19,704 bases of DNA, from positions 1-19,704 of the forward strand of contig WPIO01000606.1 of assembly GCA_009760855.2 (NCBI GenBank). The letters are read 5' to 3'. The translations under genes were made by a program, and so were the position numbers. Of the stretch, positions 1-8,087 are shown one piece after another. The first letter of the stretch is position 1. The number at the start of each line of letters is the position of its first letter. This stretch comes from Cristatella mucedo (taxonomy: Eukaryota; Bryozoa; Phylactolaemata; Cristatellidae). The notes under the pieces were generated by a model, which was not told where the DNA came from, did no database searches, and worked only from the letters and a program-made list of their open reading frames with translations.

Positions 1-678
1 CAGGCGTCGCTCCGTGCTCTGCACGTATTCGTGGTCGGCGCCGTGCGTGACCTTGAGTATTTTCAGCGCTTCGACGAACTGTTGCTCGGCGGCCTCCGCT
101 TGACCTCCGCTTCGCATCATCATGGCGCCGATGCTCACTCGCAGCTTGCCGACCGGCCACGCCGGCCGGAAGTACAGCAGCTCGTACACGTCGAGCAGGA
201 CGAGGCCTTCGGCCACGCCCAGCCGCCAGCTCTCGGCTGAGCCGCCGTCGTCAGCTTCTCGCTCGTAGCAAGCGCGAACCAGGCCCTCGCGAACGCGGAT
301 CACGTGGACGTTGCACACGCCCAGTCGCTTCTCACCGCAAAGGTATAGCAACGCCAGCTCGGCCGTGAGTGCGTGGTCTCCACTCGACTCCGACTCGGCC
401 ATGGCGGCGAGAGTTTGCTTCACCTCGCCTTCGGCTTCGGCTCGCTCGTCAGCGCTCACGGCTTCGTCGGACGCCGAGCAGTAGTCGCAATCAGCCATCT
501 TGCGGCAGTCGTCACCGTGCAGGCACTGCATGGACGTGAGGCGACGGTCGCGCCGCACGGCCGCCTCGGAGCCGTCGCACAGTTGGCAGCGGCACTCGAA
601 GAAGTACTCGTTTCTGCACAGCTCCTGCCGTTCGGCTGTCGTGAAGAGAGCGAACTCGTCGACGTAGTGGAAGAAGAG
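1..678 (-). CDS. SMYD: SMYD3-like methyltransferase, second coding exon (residues 252-477, runs off the left edge)
   Basis: Read on the minus strand from 678 to 1 the sequence gives 226 codons with no stop. It begins with LFFHYVDEF, the end of the SET domain with the expected catalytic tyrosine (Y256), and continues into the post-SET cysteines ECRCQLC (C280, C282, C285). A Cys-rich insert follows (C303, H305, C309, C315, C318), then an acidic stretch, then the helical TPR-like C-terminal region ending with ALKILKVTHGADHEYV, which resembles the end of SMYD3 (IMRVTHG..H). The acceptor is ccttaacag (AG at 680-679) preceded by a pyrimidine-rich tract; the intron is phase 0 and matches the donor at 2836. 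At 477 residues the protein already exceeds human SMYD3 (about 428), so only a short tail should lie outside the window. Plus-strand open frames over this exon are antisense shadows of GC-rich codons. Confidence 0.92.
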
Positions 679-1238
679 CTGTTAAGGATGGCAAAGCAGA
701 ACATGTGTCACGTGCACCCGGCTGTCTAGGTGGCACAGGGCTGTGAGCTGACGAAACTCGAATGGTGCAGAGAGGCCAGCATTAAGGTGCTGCAAGGAAT
801 TAAGGCAAAGAAGTCCAGTGGGGATGGTGTTAGGGAGGGGAATCCAATAGGGATGTTTTCATTTTGCATTAGATCACTAGACATTATCTATCATGCTGAC
901 AAAGAAGCCACAACAGCTATTTTCCTAGATCGCCACAAGGACTATTATACAAGGATCCCAGCAGGAAGATCTTGTGCATGCCTTCTCAATTTCGTGTAAG
1001 TAACTCAAGCTAGTTTCGTGAGGACGGTAAACAGCGGTCTGGGTGAGGGTCAAAGTGCACTAAGTGATGCAAACTTGTCGATGACGTCGGCTAGTGTCGT
1101 GTTGTAAAATTCCACCAGTGATGGCAGTTGGTACGAAGGATCGGACAACAAGGAGCTGGCGAGAGAGAGACATTTTCATCCGAGCAGTTTCAATGTCAAG
1201 TCAGGTATTTAGGTTTCTTAATAAGCAGATGCCTCTGG

Positions 1239-1272
<34 letters not shown>

Positions 1273-1279
1273 TAATAAT
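1239..1279. repeat. (AAT)n trinucleotide microsatellite
   Basis: About thirteen AAT units interrupted once by AAC. In the plus strand it reads as a poly-asparagine run inside an open frame at 1094-1486, which I regard as fortuitous. On the strand of the host gene it is (ATT)n, the kind of tract found at the 3' ends of the LINE copies in this window, but no LINE hairpin is seen beside it. Confidence 0.9.
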
Positions 1280-1984
1280 ACAGAGCAGGGCACATTCTTC
1301 ACGTTGAATGAGATCCGCACTTGGTCACTTGCACAGAAAACCTTGATAGCAGAAATTGACCACGGTCAGCCGTTAGAGAATAAACTTAATCGAGAGTGTG
1401 ACTTCAATATTGCAAAACAGCGCCTTGAACGTAAGCCACAAGAGAATGTGAATCAGCTCGAAACTCATTACTTGGACATCATTTAACTCCTCATAATGAA
1501 CGGGAAAACTACCTAGTGTAGAGAAAGATTTCTGGAGTGCACAATCATATTGAGCCAGGAACAGTACTAAATAAAGGTAGTCAGTGTACCTTAGGGGCTA
1601 CAGATTGCACCCACTCTTTACAGCTTGTTGGTATAAATAATCAAAGCACGAGATTCGAAAGACGGTTTTTTTAGAGGACAGAAGGTGGTTTTAAATTCAG
1701 GAAGGAGTTAACTGCCGGCGCCACCGTTTGTTTTTAGTTCCTCTTCACGTCATTTAGTCTGCATCAACCTTGGAGCAACAAATGCCAGCAGTTGTTTCAC
1801 TTCACCACCGACTTTTTCCTAGTCAAGCAGCGTACTCCCCCCCCCAGGCCCCTCTCCACAGTCCGGCCTCACACGTTACATTACTGCATCCTCTTCTGCG
1901 AATCGCCACGAAACTTTAAGTGCAAATGGTGACTTAGCAGGCTGCCTGGTCGCTGCCAGCCGCCAACCAGTGACCTGTGCACGA

Positions 1985-2000
1985 CCGAGACTCTCTCTCC

Positions 2001-2061
<61 letters not shown>

Positions 2062-2271
2062 TCTCTCTCTCTATCTTTCTCATTCTTCTCTAATCTCTTC
2101 ACACCACTAGAGCTCGGCTCGTTCTCTTTTAAGTGTACTTGCTCTCCTAGGACCCAGCTCTGCTTAGCCCTTCTGCTCACTATCTCTCCTCTCTCTCGCC
2201 ATCTACAATACCCAAAACTATTCATCATATTCCTTGGCACACCCCTCTTCCTAATTCTCTCTCTCTATACA

Positions 2272-2319
<48 letters not shown>

Positions 2320-2327
2320 CATATATT

Positions 2328-2364
<37 letters not shown>

Positions 2365-2368
2365 CTAC

Positions 2369-2432
<64 letters not shown>

Positions 2433-2659
2433 TTCTCTCTCCTTTCCTATCTCTTACTAACTATCACTCTCTTCCCCTCTCTCACACTTTCTACGTGTCT
2501 TTCTCCATCTTTGTTTCTCTCTCTTTGACTCCCTCTTTGTCTCTCTCTTTATCTCCATTTTTATCTCCCTCTCTCCATCTCTCTCTCTCCCTCCCTGAAT
2601 GTCAGTTGCTGTCTCTCTCTCTCTCTCTCTTTGTCTGTCCCTCCGCCTGTCTGTCTGTC

Positions 2660-2705
<46 letters not shown>

Positions 2706-2710
2706 TGTCT
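1985..2710. repeat. Compound microsatellite cluster: (CT)n, (AT)n, (GT)n, (CTAT)n, (TA)n
   Basis: Successive simple repeats fill this intronic stretch: (CT)n about 1989-2072, (AT)n 2273-2300, (GT)n 2301-2319, (CT)n 2329-2342, (CTAT)n about 2341-2360, (CT)n 2370-2393, (TA)n 2393-2430, degenerate CT-rich sequence 2430-2640, (CTGT)n about 2645-2662 and (GT)n about 2669-2704. On the gene's sense strand these read as purine (GA)n and (CA)n tracts; the last (CA)n starts about 130 bases inside the intron after the donor at 2836. The protein-like translations across it (poly Ser/Leu or Arg/Glu) are low-complexity artefacts. Confidence 0.95.
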
Positions 2711-2836
2711 CTCTCTTTTTCTGGCATCAGCCAGATTTCGGCCAGCATTGCGTCTGGAGCAATCAATCAATCTAGTGGACTTGGCACCGACGCACGACCC
2801 ATGAAAGCGACTTCAGAGCTATGGCGATTTGCCCAC

Positions 2837-3589
2837 CTTCTCCTTCGTCGTGTCTATCGCATGCATTGTGCGCCAGTCGAGTCGCAAGCCGTTCGTCACG
2901 AAGACCGTGTTGGGCCAGCACGAGTGATTGCCGACAGACGGGCTCAGGTACACGGCCCGGCCGATGTTTTTGATCTCCGGGTCGTACAGCTCACAGCAGT
3001 TGGTTCGCAGCCTTCCATACGTTGCCAGCACCCTGTCTCGCGACGGTAGCTTGAACTGCCGGGCGCTCGTGCCTCCGTCGCCGCCGCCGCGGCAGAAGTC
3101 GTCGAGGTTGTCGAGCACGGACGAGTAGACTTCCGGTCGCAGCTTCAGCACCTCCTCGTTGCTCAGTAAGTCGTCAAACGTCTTTCGCCAGCCCGGATCC
3201 TCCAGGCTGGCGAACTTCAGTGGCGGCAGCGACGTCCAGGAGTCGTCCATGTCTGTGGCACCCTCGAACGCTTGACGCACGAGCGCGCGAAAGAGCAGAC
3301 GCATCATGTACAGCAGCTGCTCAGGTCGCTTGCCGCCACGAGTCCAAGCTGCTAGCAGAGGGCACTCGAAGCGGTGGAACGCCAGCGCCGCCTGGCGGCA
3401 CTCGGGTCCACAGTAGCTGTCGAACAGGCAGTCGGGGCATTCAATCAGCCTCGCAGCCGGCGTGGGACGAACGCAGCAGGCACAGTAGCGTCCTCTAGAC
3501 GAGTTGAGCAGGACGTATGCGTACGGCATTCCCGAGTTGATCACGTCTCCAGGCTCGTAGTGAGGACGCAGGAACTCGGCGTAGTTCAT
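2837..3589 (-). CDS. SMYD: SMYD3-like SET/MYND lysine methyltransferase, first coding exon (residues 1-251)
   Basis: Members of this family transfer methyl groups from S-adenosylmethionine to lysines of histones and other proteins. Seen: a MYND zinc finger with C36-x2-C39, C51-x2-C54, C60-x3-C64 and H72-x3-C76 inserted in a split SET domain, a helical insert (about 85-200), then the SET core GRAVYLSPSVGNHSCWPN (210-227) with the family's NHSCxPN motif. The start ATG at 3589-3587 has A at -3 (CAAGATGA), and an in-frame TGA lies 12 bases upstream, so the start is firm. The exon ends at AAG|GTGGGC (donor 2836-2835), after a whole codon, and the next exon continues the SET domain in frame. Codons are strongly G/C-ending, unlike the AT-rich surroundings. 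The family is clear; SMYD3 rather than SMYD1/2 is inferred from the C-terminal VTHG motif. The substrate is unknown. Confidence 0.93.
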
Positions 3590-3610
3590 CTTGTCGTCTC
3601 AGTCGGCTCG
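3590..3610 (-). other. 5' UTR part of the first coding exon, with a LINE-derived acceptor at 3612-3611
   Basis: Upstream of the ATG the minus strand reads ctattttcag|CGAGCCGACTGAG, a good 3' splice site with a pyrimidine tract, 21 bases before the start codon. The tract and the AG align with LINE family 1 coding sequence (same place in the plus-strand copy at 11198-11227), and homology to the LINE stops right after the AG. Use of this site is inferred from sequence only. Confidence 0.55.
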
Positions 3611-3612
3611 CT

Positions 3613-4475
3613 GAAAATAGGCAGATTTGACTGTGGAGCTGATATCTTCGTCTAACGAGAGATCGCTTTAGAATATGACATCTAGATTTCGAGCTGATTC
3701 AACTGGAGATATGCTGGCAGAGCCAATTTTGAGCGTCAGCCTTTCCAATTTGTGAATCACTCTGGGTTTGCCCATAACTCGTAAGTTGGTTTTATCATCG
3801 TTTAGTTTTAGCAAATTTGCTGCCATTCATGTGCGGATGTCATCAAGACATGCAGCAAGTGAGTTGAGAGCATTTGAGTTGCTCGAAGGCTGGGAGGGAT
3901 CAAAGCAAAGGTACAACTGAGTGTCATCCGCATAGAAGTGAAAGCCTAGATTGTGCTTGGCAATCAAATCAGCAAGAGTGAGAGTATAAACGGTGAAAAG
4001 AACCGGACCTAGCACGGAGCCCTGAGGTACCCCATATTTTAGAGGTACCTCAGATGATCTTTGTCCATTCATGTCAATAATCTGGAGTCTCCCACTGAGA
4101 TAGGACCTGAACCACTGCAGAGCAGTGCCAATGATGCCCAGGCGAGATAAGAGGCGCTCTAGAAGAACTTTGTGATCGATGGTATCAAAAGCTGCCGAAA
4201 GATCAAGCAAAACAAGCAGAGACACTCTACCCATGTCAGCATACCCTAAGCAATGCTGACTCGTTGGAGTGATTAGCTCTAAAGCCAGACTGGAACTTAC
4301 CAGCAAGGTGTGAGGCTTCGATATATGAGGTCAGCTGGTCGGCCACGACCGGTTCCAGTGTCTTTGATAGGAATGGTAGAAGGGAGACTGGGCGTTAGTT
4401 GCTCAAGTTCTCTTGGTCTAGTATCGTTTTCTTGTGAAGTGGCCTGACTATAGCTTTTTTGAAGGGGCTGGGACA
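3613..4475 (-). mobile_element. LINE family 1 copy A: reverse transcriptase domain, truncated at both ends
   Basis: Non-LTR retrotransposon RT of CR1/L2 type. On the minus strand it starts near 4475 with FKKAIVRPLHKK, then LSN*RPVSLLPFLSKTLE (the usual NYRP Tyr is a TAA stop), QSGFRANHS, then after a frame break MGRVSLLVLLDLSAAFDTIDH (motif A), LKYGVPQGSVLGPVLF (motif B) and FHFYADDTQLYLCF with the catalytic YADD at 3934-3923. An open frame 4306-3827 covers the palm. After DDIRT a Trp codon is TGA, then LLKLNDDKTN, a second stop (TAA for CAA in IF*SDL), and KSAYFQ at 3613 where homology ends. No endonuclease or 3' tail is present. It is a dead copy, in the same sense as the host gene. Confidence 0.9.
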
Positions 4476-4720
4476 GGGATATGGCCCCTGAGGACATGGC
4501 TCCTAAGCCCGTGGCATAATAGCACGCCAGTAAAAGAAGTAACTCACTGCCTATGGTCTCGCCTCGCTGGGTGTTATTAGTTACATCACATAAGACTACG
4601 CTGCACGGCGATCTTTCCACTTGGCGGAATTGCACCGTCTTGCCTCATGACGTGGTTAAGGGCGGACTCTCTCGCTTTTATTATAGAAATATTTCGGAGC
4701 CCGTGAGTCCTATATCTATC
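4476..4720. other. Unassigned intronic sequence
   Basis: I see no gene, repeat tail or recognisable element. Short open frames here run into the LINE or SINE on either side and have no family features. Confidence 0.4.
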
Positions 4721-4870
4721 GCCGAGCTGGCTTGGTGCAGCGGATAAGCTGCTCGCCCCGACCAAGGTCTGGCTGCGGTCGTGGGATCGAGCCCCGCAGC
4801 ATATGTGAAGCGCCTGAATAGAGATTAAGTTCTCTTGGGGCGCTATATAAACAAATTATATTTTATATTT
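4721..4870 (+). mobile_element. tRNA-derived SINE with a LINE family 1 3' hairpin tail
   Basis: The head (4721-4800) is tRNA-like: an A-box-like TGGCTTGGTGCAGCGG near 4728-4743 and a B-box-like GGGATCGAGCC at 4783-4793. The T arm folds perfectly: stem 4781-4785 with 4793-4797 around a 7-base loop ATCGAGC. The tail (4809-4844) is the LINE family 1 3' hairpin: outer stem AGCGCC/GGCGCT, inner stem AGAGA (4820-4824) with TCTCT (4831-4835), loop TTAAGT, as in LINE copy C at 11935-11970. An AT-rich end, TATATAA then ATTATATTTTATATTTAT, follows. The acceptor stem and CCA end are lost, so this is a retroposon, not a working tRNA. It would be transcribed by RNA polymerase III if active. Confidence 0.8.
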
Positions 4871-4977
4871 ATCAGTCGTTGTCGCACGGCGCCAACGAGA
4901 ACTCGATTGACTGACGACCTTAAGCCTGGCGAGACCGCAGGTATTGCAAGATAGAAAAGGCTACGTTATAATAATAG

Positions 4978-5165
4978 TTGTGATGATAATAATAATAATA
5001 ATGCATTTGATATAGCGCCCTCAGAAAATTCTATCTCTCTCTAGACACCTAACGTTTGCGGTCAACACAGCTTGGTTGAATGGTTAGTGGTAACATGCTC
5101 AACGAACAATAAGCATAACGTGGTTAAAGTTGACGTGTACACGGACTGCATGCAAATATAGTTAA
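4978..5165 (-). mobile_element. LINE family 1 copy H: 3' UTR and tail fragment
   Basis: On the plus strand it starts with (AAT)n then ATGCATTTGATATAGCGCCCTC and continues with AGCTTGGTTGAATGGTTAG and AACATGCTCAACGAACAATAAG. The same order of words occurs in the minus-strand copy at 18645-18945 (GCATTTAATATAGCGCCCTC, GACTGGTTGGTTG, GTGCTCAATAAACAGCAAG). It is the reverse complement of the 3' hairpin and UTR. The inner hairpin arms have decayed. No coding part remains. Confidence 0.8.
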
Positions 5166-5236
5166 CACGCTATACATAACAATTATATCAGGATAGCAAG
5201 GCGAGAGAGCAAGGCGAGTTAGCATCAAGGGCTGCG

Positions 5237-5251
5237 CCCCCCCCCCCCCCC
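5237..5251. repeat. 15-base C homopolymer
   Basis: An uninterrupted run of C at the edge of the GC-rich block, just inside the predicted first intron. Confidence 0.9.
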
Positions 5252-5720
5252 GCGTCCCCGCCGCATTCGCTTAATGGCACGGCCGGCAGCAGTCTCGCCG
5301 TAGCCATCGTTCGTCGGGCGGTGGTGGCTGCGGCGCCAAGGCGGTGCTCTTACCTCGTGTATAGCAGCTGTTGAAAGCCTCCGCCGCCACCCGCGGCTGT
5401 GCTAGCGGCTCGAATGCGGTTCGCTCTCGCGGCGAACCAACGCCAGACTGCCGCCACGTGACTCGAGCGTCGTCTCTAGCGAGGACCTGCGGGCCTGTCG
5501 CTGGTCACGTGAGGCCGGTAAGGCGTCTCCGTCATTTCCGTCTGCTCTAGTGGTGGGTGGCAGCACCGGTGTGAGGCGTGAAGATACGCGCGTAAGCAAA
5601 TGCGCACGGGGACCTTTTCCAGGGCATAGTTTGTTCGCACAGCAGAGAGCCAGCCGATGCCCAACACCAACAGTTTATTACCAGCGCACGGAGCCCAAGA
5701 GCGAAAGGCTCCCTTCGGCC
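5252..5720 (-). promoter_or_regulatory. GC/CpG-rich promoter-like block with two CACGTG E-boxes
   Basis: The block is rich in CpG and GC compared with the AT-rich flanks. It contains CACGTG at 5455-5460 and TCACGTGA at 5505-5512, an 8-base palindrome bound by bHLH-zip factors of the USF/MITF/TFE type in animals. A consensus splice donor on the minus strand at 5353 points to transcription leftward, toward the SMYD-like gene. No clear TATA box was found. Confidence 0.4.
5354..5560 (-). other. Predicted noncoding first exon of the SMYD-like gene (right edge unknown)
   Basis: The left edge is a near-consensus 5' splice site on the minus strand: CACGAG|GTAAGAGC, with GT at 5353-5352. The exon would lie in CpG-rich sequence typical of a promoter-proximal exon, and a matching acceptor occurs upstream of the SMYD start codon. 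The transcription start cannot be read from sequence; 5560 is only a rough limit. The exon could instead belong to another transcript. Confidence 0.4.
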
Positions 5721-5757
5721 CCTACTCTCGATCGGCTCTCCGCCTCCCCTACTCCCG

Positions 5758-5904
5758 TCCACAATCCGGCCACCAGCGGGTTACCGGCTTGTGTCCATGC
5801 CACATCACAGGCAGGCCACAGCTGTGCACCGGCCGACCCTGATGGTGAATCCACCATCTGGCCATCAGCGGGTTACCGGCCTGTGTCCATGCCACATCAC
5901 AGGC
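5758..5904. repeat. 55-bp direct repeat pair, period 92 bp
   Basis: Copies at 5758-5812 and 5850-5904 match at 51 of 55 positions by eye. The core reads AGCGGGTTACCGG followed by TGTGTCCATGCCACATCACA. The 37 bases between them are not repeated. Similarity drops sharply at both ends. It looks like a local duplication; each copy contains the dyad TGTGtccatgcCACA. Confidence 0.9.
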
Positions 5905-6017
5905 TCATCAGAGGAGCCGGCATACACTCGAACTACAAATGGCTCGGGGTGGAGGGGTTCGGGATTGTTACGGCGGCAAAGGTGTGTTTCAAAAATAAGC
6001 TCCGCGTTATGAACTCG

Positions 6018-6070
6018 TAACTGAGTCTCTGAGGGCGCTTTATCTGGAGCATTATTATTATTATTATTAT
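6018..6070 (+). mobile_element. LINE family 1 copy I: minimal 3' tail
   Basis: TCTCTGAGGGCGCTTTATC followed by (ATT)n at about 6050-6070 matches the end of LINE copy C (TCTCTGAGGGCGCTTTATCAAG then (ATT)n). The 5' arm of the hairpin is not recognisable, so this is a severely truncated insertion or a degraded SINE/LINE end. Confidence 0.7.
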
Positions 6071-7534
6071 CACAGCTGCTGCAAATGCTATCATTCTTAT
6101 TACTAACTTTCGCTGAGCCAAGTCGCGGATATACGATATTCAGTTAGAAACTAAAGCAGATAGCTGTGCAACGCACTGTCTCAGCGACTCGCCGACCAGC
6201 AGACCGTTGCTGAGACTGACTTTTGCAAAGCCCCGGCAATATCGACTGAGAACCTGATAGCTGAACGTCGATTAAGAACTATGAGCTTGAGTGAGGTAAC
6301 ATGACTCTGCGTCCCGCGAGTACTAGGCGGAAACCCTAAGAGGGCTAAGACTGCCAAAGCAGCAGCCGCAGGTTCACGAGGAGCTGTTGGAGGGCGGACA
6401 ACGGCTTTCGGCAGATGACTCGGCATTCCTGCCCCAATCCACGCATTGGTGGCATCTGTGGGAGCGTCCATCTACCACAAACTGTCGCCAGCTGTCGGAC
6501 GTTTTCGGAACGAAACGCGGCTCGACCGTCCGAAAAACAACGCATGCATGGAGTGTAAGGGCAGCCGAAGGATTACAACGGAAGGAGGGAGAGGCTGCTC
6601 GATCCAACCTAGCCGGGGCAGTTGCCTAAAGCGTGTAGACTGGGCTTGACCGCCGATGACAGGATGTGTGGAGGGCTGTCACAGCTTGGTCGCTGGATTA
6701 TAACTAAAAGTTGCTTATGAAATAACCACGATAAGCGGCAGCTTATGAACAGTGCTATTTATAATTATGTACTGACAAGATCATTGAATCACTTACCATC
6801 TGGCTGTTATATAAGGGATGTGCCTGACCGCAGACACTCTCTTGGAGTAGTGACCTGCAGGTCCGCTAGTTCAAACACTGAGCTTGAGCTGCTGTGTGCC
6901 TGTATATGAGTCTGTTGGAAGTCACTTGATGTATCGGCGGTAATATACAGGCTATCGGCACTACCTTTTTTAATTCGATGAATTTGCTAAAGCTGTGTTT
7001 AGAATATGAAGCGCTGCGTCGTTACAGTTTGAGTATTGTAAGCTTTCAAGTTTTTGAACGTTGTGCTAGTTACGATGCTACTCAGCTAGTTAAGGTCGTG
7101 GTGGCATGGCACTGTCACTGTTTCTAACCAATGAGACGCAAAACTGACCAAGCTCAAAGACTGGCTCACAATCGCAGATTCCCACACGTTCAAATGTTGA
7201 AGGTCGTTGGTAGAATGAAGCGAGCACAATCAACAGGTGAGCAAAAACGAACTAATAAATTAAGAATTTCAAAAACATTAGATGTTGACAAGAATTTAAA
7301 ACCATGAGCAAATTTTACAAATTAGCAAATACAAATTTTCGAGAAAAAACCGCTTATAAAAAATGTATTTTAAAGAACCAGTTAAAGAATACGTCCAAGA
7401 CATGTCAATAGTTAACAATTTCTAAGCAATTACTTTTGTTAGCGCTTATACAAAATTAAAACTAAAAGCGCATTCTTATTGCAATCCTGCCCCTCAGTCT
7501 TCCCCTCAGGGTAGAGCACTAATCTCCTCTTCCC
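6071..7534. other. Unassigned intergenic sequence
   Basis: No recognised protein. Overlapping short open frames on both strands at 6181-6649 have no family features and conflict with each other. A TGG-initial stretch at 6447-6463 resembles a retrovirus-like primer binding site, but no LTR was found. From about 6700 the sequence is AT-rich and full of stops. Confidence 0.4.
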
Positions 7535-7610
7535 TGAGTCGCTCTCGAAAGACAGCGATACTGCAGTTTTGTGAGCGTCGCAGTTGCCACATCACACCAC
7601 TGGATTCCTC
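7535..7610 (+). mobile_element. Scrap of LINE family 1 C-terminal coding sequence
   Basis: A 22-base identity at 7571-7592 matches 11403-11424 of LINE copy C, in the codons for CRERRSCHI, with weaker similarity on both sides (CACACCACTGGATTCCTCCCG). The surrounding sequence shows no further LINE coding region, so it is a small orphan piece. Confidence 0.55.
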
Positions 7611-8069
7611 CCGCGCTTGAGAGCGGCCTCGGGTGACTTATAGTGTAGTATGGACCTTTACCCGATTTCTCCGCGATACCTTCAGGTATTCCGCTGCTAT
7701 CTTCGCTGTGACTACTTATGAGCTGTCTTCGGATATGCTACATAAAACCGCACCTGCTTAGCATAGGATGCGATGTCGCCATTAGTCGATACCTACCAGC
7801 GGGCCTTCTTCGGTGGGTCAGTTAGAACCTTCCTGCATCCTGCGTTCGCCATATCAACAGCTCGGCTATCAAGCCTACGACCCGTAAGTTTAATTCGCTG
7901 AATAGTACTCGTTGCGGTAGTAGCTCACCTGCCTTGGCTCAGCACGTTGTGAAATGTGGACCGGTGGCCATTACTAAGGTCCATTTCAGAATCGAAGGGT
8001 CCGCGTCTGCCGGGCCCTGATACACGCCAACGTGAATACAAGCCATCTCATCGTCGTTGCCAGGTTTTG
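7611..8069 (+). other. Sequence upstream of LINE B endonuclease, possibly its 5' region
   Basis: No ORF1-type protein, zinc knuckle or promoter is recognisable. The stretch leads directly into the first endonuclease motif of LINE B with no visible boundary, so it may be LINE 5' sequence, but this cannot be shown here. Confidence 0.3.
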
Positions 8070-8087
8070 GTCAGCCTCTTAATTTCC

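Larger units (their letters stand above)
679..2836 (-). other. Intron between the two coding exons of the SMYD-like gene
   Basis: A 2158-base GT..AG intron, phase 0, bounded by AAG|GTGGGC and ccttaacag|CTC. Joining the exons restores a continuous SET domain (DTTKEK + LFFHYVD), which is the evidence for it. Contents: 681-1235 no recognised gene; 1239-1279 an (AAT)n tract; 1280-1984 no recognised gene although one frame stays open to 1486; 1985-2710 a compound microsatellite. About 1.4 kb therefore has no assignment. Confidence 0.88.
3611..5353 (-). other. Predicted first intron (5' UTR intron) of the SMYD-like gene
   Basis: Bounded by a donor GAG|GTAAGAGC (GT at 5353-5352) and the acceptor ending at 3611. 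It holds a sense-oriented LINE copy (3613-4475), about 245 bases with no recognised content (4476-4720), a tRNA-derived SINE (4721-4870), about 100 unassigned bases, a LINE 3' tail (4978-5165), and a 15-base C run (5237-5251). The donor is close to consensus, but a link to this acceptor needs transcript support. Confidence 0.45.

Noticed and set aside
373-729. Plus-strand open frame opposite the SMYD exon
   Set aside because: Antisense shadow of GC-rich codons; the minus strand has the recognisable SET/post-SET and C-terminal sequence.
1094-1486. 130-residue open frame with a poly-asparagine run
   Set aside because: The Asn run is the (AAT)n microsatellite; the rest has no recognised domain and lies antisense within an intron. 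A gag-like reading of its end was considered but is not supported by any motif.
1985-2710. Repeat cluster considered as CRISPR or satellite array
   Set aside because: Units are 2-4 bases with no spacers, so plain microsatellites in a eukaryotic intron.
2303-3049. Long plus-strand frame, 248 residues, Ser/Leu/Tyr/Val-rich
   Set aside because: It is a translation of the compound microsatellite running into the antisense of the SMYD exon.
3220-3655. Overlapping plus-strand frames opposite the first coding exon
   Set aside because: Antisense of MYND/SET coding sequence; no independent motif.
3827-4306. Open palm domain of LINE A considered as an active or domesticated reverse transcriptase
   Set aside because: Motifs A, B and YADD are intact, but stops and a frame break on both sides and truncation remove the fingers, thumb and endonuclease; selection cannot be claimed from one copy.
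4721-4800. Possible real tRNA gene
   Set aside because: The T arm is perfect, but the acceptor stem does not close and the sequence continues into the LINE-type tail, so it is a SINE head.
6181-6649. Several overlapping frames on both strands
   Set aside because: Mutually exclusive, no domain, no splice or start support.
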